Shown in pieces: positions 6,617 through 9,404 of a stretch of DNA of 9,404 nucleotides. Each line of letters starts with the position of its first letter. Positions within the stretch are counted from its first letter, which is position 1. The position numbers and the translations under genes were made by a program. Under the pieces are notes generated by a model. That model was not told the origin of the DNA. It saw only the letters and a list, made by a program, of their open reading frames with translations, and did not search any database. The DNA comes from Candidatus Shapirobacteria bacterium CG2_30_35_20. Lineage in GTDB: Bacteria; Patescibacteriota; Microgenomatia; UBA12405. The DNA lies in contig MNZO01000040.1 of the NCBI GenBank assembly GCA_001873665.1, positions 1-9,404 of the forward strand. The letters run 5' to 3'.

Positions 6617-7539
6617 CTCAAACCATTAATGCTCAATCATCTTTAGGTTTGTCGGCCATTCCCCCTCGTCTCGAAATAACTGTCAATCCCGGCCAAACAA
6701 TTACAAAAACCATCAAAGTTAGAAACGAATCAAAACTAGAAAAAATAATTACCACCGATATCAAAGATTTTATCGTCGTTGATGACAGTGGCACCCCCCT
6801 TCAAATCGACAATCAAGACCTATCCAATCGTTGGGCAGCCAGTAGTTGGATCCAGGTTTCTGCTGATAAATTAAAATTAAAACCCGGGGAAACCCGCAGT
6901 CTCAGTGTTACCGTCATTGCTCCCGACGATGCCCTCCCCGGTGGTCATTATGCCATGATTCTCCACTCCCCTAGCAATGATACCGTCCTCTCCCAAACTA
7001 GTGCTGTCATTCAAGCCAATGTCGGTACCTTAGTCTATATTACTATTCCCGGCAACATCAACGAAGCCGCCCAAATTAAAGACTTTTCTGCTCCCTCTTT
7101 TTCCGAATATGGACCAATTCCTTTTACTGCCACTATCACCAACCTCTCCGACATTCACATCACCCCCCAAGCTGTTATTAACATTACTAATTTACTTGGT
7201 CTTAAAACTGCCATTCTTCCCCTCGATAATATTAATATTTTTCCCTACACCAGCCGAGAATTTACCACCAATTTAAATAAACAATTATTATTCGGACGTT
7301 TCAAAGCTATTTTATCCGCCGCCTATGGCACTACTGGTCAAATCGCCACCAGTACCATTTTCTTTTGGGTTATCCCCTACAAATTAGTCATCACTCTAAT
7401 TGCCATTTTAACTATTATTGTCTTAATTATCAAACTCAAAAAAATTAATCAGCAAGAAATGGAACAATCATCTCCTAAAATAGTTGAATTAGAACAAGAG
7501 TTAGAAACTCTCAAAAAGAAATATAAAGATCGAAATTAA
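6517..7539 (+). CDS. DUF916/WxLIP-like membrane-anchored surface protein with cytoplasmic coiled coil
   Basis: A 340-residue protein. Residues 1-39 are a signal peptide (positive start, core around 18-29, likely cleavage NA39-Q40). Residues of about 46-180 form a first beta-sandwich starting SAIPPRLEITVNPG, with LKLKPGETRSLSVTVIAPDD (119-138) and GGHYAMILH (142-150), close in pattern to the N-terminal peptidoglycan-binding region of DUF916. A second beta-sandwich follows (about 185-280). A membrane helix (about 287-306) is followed by a charged helix with heptad character (KIVELEQELETLKKKYKD, 321-338), likely a cytoplasmic coiled coil. It follows the large secreted gene after 38 bp and shares its fold with the protein at 4188-4994. 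In WxL/Csc clusters of Gram-positive bacteria the DUF916 protein holds secreted WxL proteins at the wall; a similar role here is inferred. Confidence 0.85.
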   Translation: MTNYKSQKTNNKFFNWKLIIVICLEIVFWKLEIPQTINAQSSLGLSAIPPRLEITVNPGQTITKTIKVRNESKLEKIITTDIKDFIVVDDSGTPLQIDNQDLSNRWAASSWIQVSADKLKLKPGETRSLSVTVIAPDDALPGGHYAMILHSPSNDTVLSQTSAVIQANVGTLVYITIPGNINEAAQIKDFSAPSFSEYGPIPFTATITNLSDIHITPQAVINITNLLGLKTAILPLDNINIFPYTSREFTTNLNKQLLFGRFKAILSAAYGTTGQIATSTIFFWVIPYKLVITLIAILTIIVLIIKLKKINQQEMEQSSPKIVELEQELETLKKKYKDRN

Positions 7540-8263
7540 CAAATCAGCTGCTGTCAGCGCTTCTGTTCCTGACAATCGGTTAATAATATTTGGTTATACT
7601 TCCCCGACTTCTCGCATCGAAATTTCTAATAGCAAATTATTTAGTGTTACTTACAGTGATAAAAATGGCTATTTTATTTTTGATCGTCTCATTATTCCCA
7701 AAAATTCTGGTGAGTATTGTTTGACCACTATCGACGAATCAGGTCGTAGTAGTCCACCACTTTGCCTCCCTCCACTTCCAGCTACCAACACCCTTACTAA
7801 CGTCGGTCCCATTGTTATCGCCCCTTCTCTGTCCCAAGACAACAATTCCCAAAGCCTGGTTGCTTCTGGTCAAAGTGTTCCCGATTCAGTTGTTAACATT
7901 CAACTGTTTCAAGTTGAAAACAAACCCAGTTTGGTCAAAAAAGCCCAAGCTTTCTCCCTACCTCAATTTTCCACTACCACCGACCACAATGGCAATTTTA
8001 ATTTAAATCTCCCCACCCAGTACGCCTCGGCATACCGCTATTATGCCACCATTATTACTCCCAATTCACTCTCCAGCGCCAAATCAAATTCTCTTTATTA
8101 TCAAAACTCTATTTCCCGAAATTACATACTCTTCATTTTCCTCTTTATTGCTGTCATAATTAGTTTATTAATATTATTTGTCAAAAAATATAAAAAACAC
8201 CCAACTATTAATCATTATTATCTTGCTTTGCGGCCTCGTTATTGGCCTCGTCGTCTCTTCTAG
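7535..8263 (+). CDS. Anchored beta-sandwich surface protein, start codon unclear
   Basis: The frame is open from 7505 to 8263. Protein-like sequence begins around 7535: NKSAAVSASVPDN, then LIIFGYTSPTSRIEI, TYSDKNGYFIFDR, SGEYCLTTIDESGRSS and the proline-rich PLCLPPLP. A second unit follows, about positions 7800-8100 (VASGQSVPDSVVNIQLF, TTDHNGNFNLNL), the pattern of carboxypeptidase-regulatory or bacterial Ig-like modules. A C-terminal membrane helix (ILFIFLFIAVIISLLILFV) precedes a basic tail. No ATG, GTG, TTG or CTG exists between 7505 and 7720. The first NTG, TTG 7721, would cut through the first module, so it is unlikely to be the true start. ATA 7523, ATC 7529 or ATT 7535 are possible rare starts, and I list 7535. 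There is no signal peptide. It overlaps the previous gene's stop and, by 86 bp, the following gene. A 5' truncation or sequencing error is an alternative. Confidence 0.7.
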   Translation: MNKSAAVSASVPDNRLIIFGYTSPTSRIEISNSKLFSVTYSDKNGYFIFDRLIIPKNSGEYCLTTIDESGRSSPPLCLPPLPATNTLTNVGPIVIAPSLSQDNNSQSLVASGQSVPDSVVNIQLFQVENKPSLVKKAQAFSLPQFSTTTDHNGNFNLNLPTQYASAYRYYATIITPNSLSSAKSNSLYYQNSISRNYILFIFLFIAVIISLLILFVKKYKKHPTINHYYLALRPRYWPRRLF

Positions 8264-8603
8264 GTCTGTCATTTTTCAAGGCAAGGCCAGTTCTACCAAC
8301 AACAATTCTGTCAGTGTCCAAAACTCTTATCTGTTTGCCTCCCCTTTAGCCGCCAAAGCCGACGGACAGGAAAAAATTAGATTAACTATATTTTTATTAG
8401 ACTCTCGAGGACTAGGTATTAGCCACCAAAAAGTAACCATAAATGCACCCAGTTCGCTTCAACTAATTAATACTCAACCTACTACCGATGATACCGGCAA
8501 AGCCATTTTCGATTCCTCATCTACCGTCGCCACCACCTACCAAATTTCCGCCTCCACTGGCAACCAAGTTTTACCCCAAAAAGTGAAAATAACATTTAAT
8601 TAG
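8178..8603 (+). CDS. Membrane-anchored Ig-like (Big_1/invasin type) domain protein
   Basis: A 141-residue protein with an N-terminal membrane helix (about 9-27, QLLIIIILLCGLVIGLVVSS) and a single Ig-like domain (52-141). The domain has the Big_1 pattern: SPLAAKADGQEKIRLTIFLLD (55-75), GLGISHQKVTI (78-88), TTDDTGKAIFDSS (102-114) and a last strand QKVKITF (134-140). It is the last gene of the plus-strand operon and would present the Ig domain outside the membrane. Start is TTG 8178, the only NTG codon before the helix; a stop lies 9 bases upstream in frame. It thus overlaps the preceding gene by 86 bp, the two membrane segments being encoded side by side in different frames. Its final codons AAT TAG run into the first unit of a 48-bp tandem repeat. 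A related Ig-like gene lies opposite at the window end. Confidence 0.8.
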   Translation: MSKNIKNTQLLIIIILLCGLVIGLVVSSRSVIFQGKASSTNNNSVSVQNSYLFASPLAAKADGQEKIRLTIFLLDSRGLGISHQKVTINAPSSLQLINTQPTTDDTGKAIFDSSSTVATTYQISASTGNQVLPQKVKITFN

Positions 8604-8633
8604 ATCTCAGACCTTCAGTTTTTCAGATATCAG
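8598..8633 (+). repeat. Left inverted repeat bounding the four-helix-bundle element
   Basis: AATTAGATCTCAG, then an 8-bp insert ACCTTCAG, then TTTTTCAGATATCAG. Without the insert it matches the reverse complement of 9177-9204 at 27 of 28 positions. It is also the first part of tandem unit 1. Confidence 0.85.
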
Positions 8634-8779
8634 AAAGAATTGACAATATAGATCTCAGACCTTCAGTTTTTCAGATATCAGAAAGAATTGACAATATAGA
8701 TCTCAGACCTTCAGTTTTTCAGATATCGAAAGAATTGACAATATAGATCTCAGACCTTCAGTTTTTCAGATATCAGAAA
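8601..8779 (+). repeat. 48-bp direct tandem repeat, 3.7 units
   Basis: Units at 8601-8648, 8649-8696, 8697-8743 (47 bp, one A lost in the GATATCAGAAAG part) and 8744-8779 (partial). Each begins TAGATCTCAGACCTTCAG, then TTTTTCAGATATCAGAAAG, and full units end AATTGACAATA. Apart from the one deletion the copies appear identical, indicating recent expansion. The first base of unit 1 is the first base of the upstream gene's stop codon. I see no strong hairpin inside a unit beyond short AGATCT and GATATC palindromes. The gene-free stretch 8604-8807 is otherwise the promoter of the next gene. Confidence 0.95.
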
Positions 8780-8791
8780 AACAATAAACAG

Positions 8792-8800
8792 TGCTAAAAT
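8792..8800 (+). promoter_or_regulatory. Extended -10 promoter (TGCTAAAAT) for the four-helix-bundle gene
   Basis: TGnTAAAAT fits the extended -10 consensus, which needs little -35 help; none is evident at the right spacing. Its last base is 7 bases before ATG 8808, so the transcript would be leaderless or nearly so. This gives the element its own promoter, separate from the surface operon. Promoter use is inferred. Confidence 0.45.
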
Positions 8801-8807
8801 TATTACG

Positions 8808-9173
8808 ATGGAAGATAATAAATTTGAAAAACTAAAAGTTTGGAAAGTATCTCATGAATTAGTGTTAGAAATATATAAATTAACAAAAAGTTTTCCATCA
8901 GAAGAAAAATATTCATTAGTTGATCAAATTAAAAGATCCTCAAGTTCAATTGCTGCTAATATTGTCGAAGGTAACGAAAGAAAAACAAAAAAAGAATTCA
9001 TTCAATATTTATATCAAGCCAAAGGTTCCTGTGCTGAAACAAAATACCATTTATTATTATCTCGTGACTTAGGTTATATCAATACTGAAAATTATCAAAA
9101 ACTAGCTGGTATGACTATCGAGATTAGCAAAATGCTGGCATCATTAATTAACTATCTTAAATCTGACATCTGA
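8808..9173 (+). CDS. Four-helix-bundle protein (S23/IVS family, Avd-like fold)
   Basis: A 121-residue cytoplasmic protein with the recognisable family pattern: FEKLKVWKVSHELVLEIYKLTKSFP (6-30), EKYSLVDQIKRSSSSIAANIVEGN (33-56), ERKTKKEFIQYLYQAKGSCAETKYHL (57-82) and a final helix to residue 121. The family is known from proteins encoded in 23S rRNA intervening sequences and, in fold, from Avd of diversity-generating retroelements; its biochemical role is still unclear, with nucleic-acid binding proposed. Here it is not inside an rRNA and no reverse transcriptase is nearby. It lies between two inverted repeats, with tandem units on its upstream side, and its last codons (AAA TCT GAC ATC TGA) are part of ATCTGAC-type repeats. 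Its sequence lacks the marked C-over-G bias of neighbouring DNA, suggesting acquisition. It has its own likely promoter. Confidence 0.88.
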   Translation: MEDNKFEKLKVWKVSHELVLEIYKLTKSFPSEEKYSLVDQIKRSSSSIAANIVEGNERKTKKEFIQYLYQAKGSCAETKYHLLLSRDLGYINTENYQKLAGMTIEISKMLASLINYLKSDI

Positions 9174-9176
9174 CAT

Positions 9177-9204
9177 CTGAGATCTGAAAAACTGAGATCT
9201 AATT
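9177..9204 (-). repeat. Right inverted repeat bounding the four-helix-bundle element
   Basis: The reverse complement reads AATTAGATCTCAG then TTTTTCAGATCTCAG and mirrors 8598-8633 apart from an 8-bp insert and one base. It contains the TAG stop of the minus-strand Ig-like gene and is preceded on the plus strand by ATCTGAC repeats at 9161-9176 that reach into the four-helix-bundle gene. Confidence 0.85.
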
Positions 9205-9404
9205 CCTAAACGTCACCACTACCACCTTGCCTACCGCTACCCCATCAATCGTCGCCGTTAGTTTAAACTGACCTCCAGTTGCTGACTTAACCTCAAAACT
9301 AGCTTTTCCATTTACATCAGTTACCCCAGTCAAAACCTCTTCCCCCATCCCAGTCACTTCCACACTTTTATTTTTCACCCCTTTCCCTGTCGCATCCAAG
9401 GCAA
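9199..9404 (-). CDS. Ig-like (Big_1 type) domain protein, 5' part beyond window
   Basis: The frame is open to the window edge, so only the last 67 or so residues are seen; the TTG at 9399 is probably internal. The visible stretch is most of an Ig-like domain: LDATGKGVKNKSVEV, TGVTDVNGKASFEVKS, FKLTATIDGVAVGKVVVVTFRN. It aligns with LDSRGLGISHQKVTI, TTDDTGKAIFDSS and PQKVKITFN of the plus-strand protein at 8178-8603, so the two are related and converge tail to tail. Both genes end AATTAGATCTCAG at the DNA level. Probably a surface protein, though no signal or anchor is in view. Confidence 0.75.
   Translation of the reverse strand, partial: ALDATGKGVKNKSVEVTGMGEEVLTGVTDVNGKASFEVKSATGGQFKLTATIDGVAVGKVVVVTFRN

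Noticed and set aside
7721..8263. TTG 7721 as the start of the anchored beta-sandwich gene
   Set aside because: It would remove most of the first module (GYTSP...DKNGYFIFDR) that continues without a break into the downstream sequence.
8601..8779. CRISPR array
   Set aside because: The 48-bp units are directly adjacent with no unique spacers, and no cas gene is present.
8808..9173. Avd of a diversity-generating retroelement
   Set aside because: The fold family is similar, but there is no reverse transcriptase and no template/variable repeat pair in the window.
8808..9173. 23S rRNA intervening-sequence context
   Set aside because: The flanking DNA encodes Ig-like proteins and repeats, not rRNA.
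9161..9204. Bidirectional terminator between the converging genes
   Set aside because: The AGATCT palindromes give only about a 6-bp stem around GAAAAACTG, too weak to call a terminator.

Overview
The window looks like a fragment of a low-GC bacterial genome, most likely a Patescibacteria/CPR member and probably of the Microgenomates type. This is inferred from gene content and style and was not searched. The pointers are a split ComEC beside a small ComEA, a train of small Ser/Thr-rich surface proteins with one C-terminal membrane helix each, very tight or overlapping genes, an almost complete lack of Shine-Dalgarno sites with several non-ATG starts, and short intergenic repeats that run into coding sequence. 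All genes read through with TGA as stop.

Layout. Positions 1-1037 are a complete IS481-like insertion sequence with imperfect inverted ends and one DDE transposase on the minus strand. Positions 1061-2917 are a minus-strand DNA-uptake cluster: comEA-like, then the ComEC channel, then the ComEC metallo-beta-lactamase part as separate tightly packed genes. From about 2909 to 8603 runs a plus-strand operon for the cell envelope: a polytopic membrane protein with a cytoplasmic helical tail; a secreted protein; a DUF916/WxLIP-like membrane-anchored protein; a large secreted protein whose C-terminal domain is shared with the first secreted protein; a second DUF916-like anchored protein; an anchored beta-sandwich protein without a normal start codon; and an anchored Ig-like (Big_1 type) protein. 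The logic recalls the Firmicutes WxL/Csc clusters, where small secreted domains pair with DUF916 proteins, but that parallel is inference.

Positions 8598-9204 hold a four-helix-bundle (S23/IVS-type) gene bounded by near-identical inverted repeats. The left repeat is amplified into 3.7 tandem units of 48 bp. On the far side a minus-strand gene, cut by the window end, encodes another Ig-like domain related to the plus-strand gene at 8178-8603, so two related genes converge on the repeat-bounded element.

The most striking points are: (1) the repeat-flanked four-helix-bundle element; (2) a signal peptide encoded entirely by eight copies of the 7-bp unit CTGTTAT, a potential phase-variation switch; (3) a second signal peptide built from TTGGAAATT repeats; (4) two anchored surface proteins with no signal peptide, one in frame with the preceding secreted protein across a single TAA and the other with no NTG start; and (5) a C-over-G bias of the plus strand that ignores gene direction and is weak or absent in the IS and the four-helix-bundle gene, marking both as probable newcomers.
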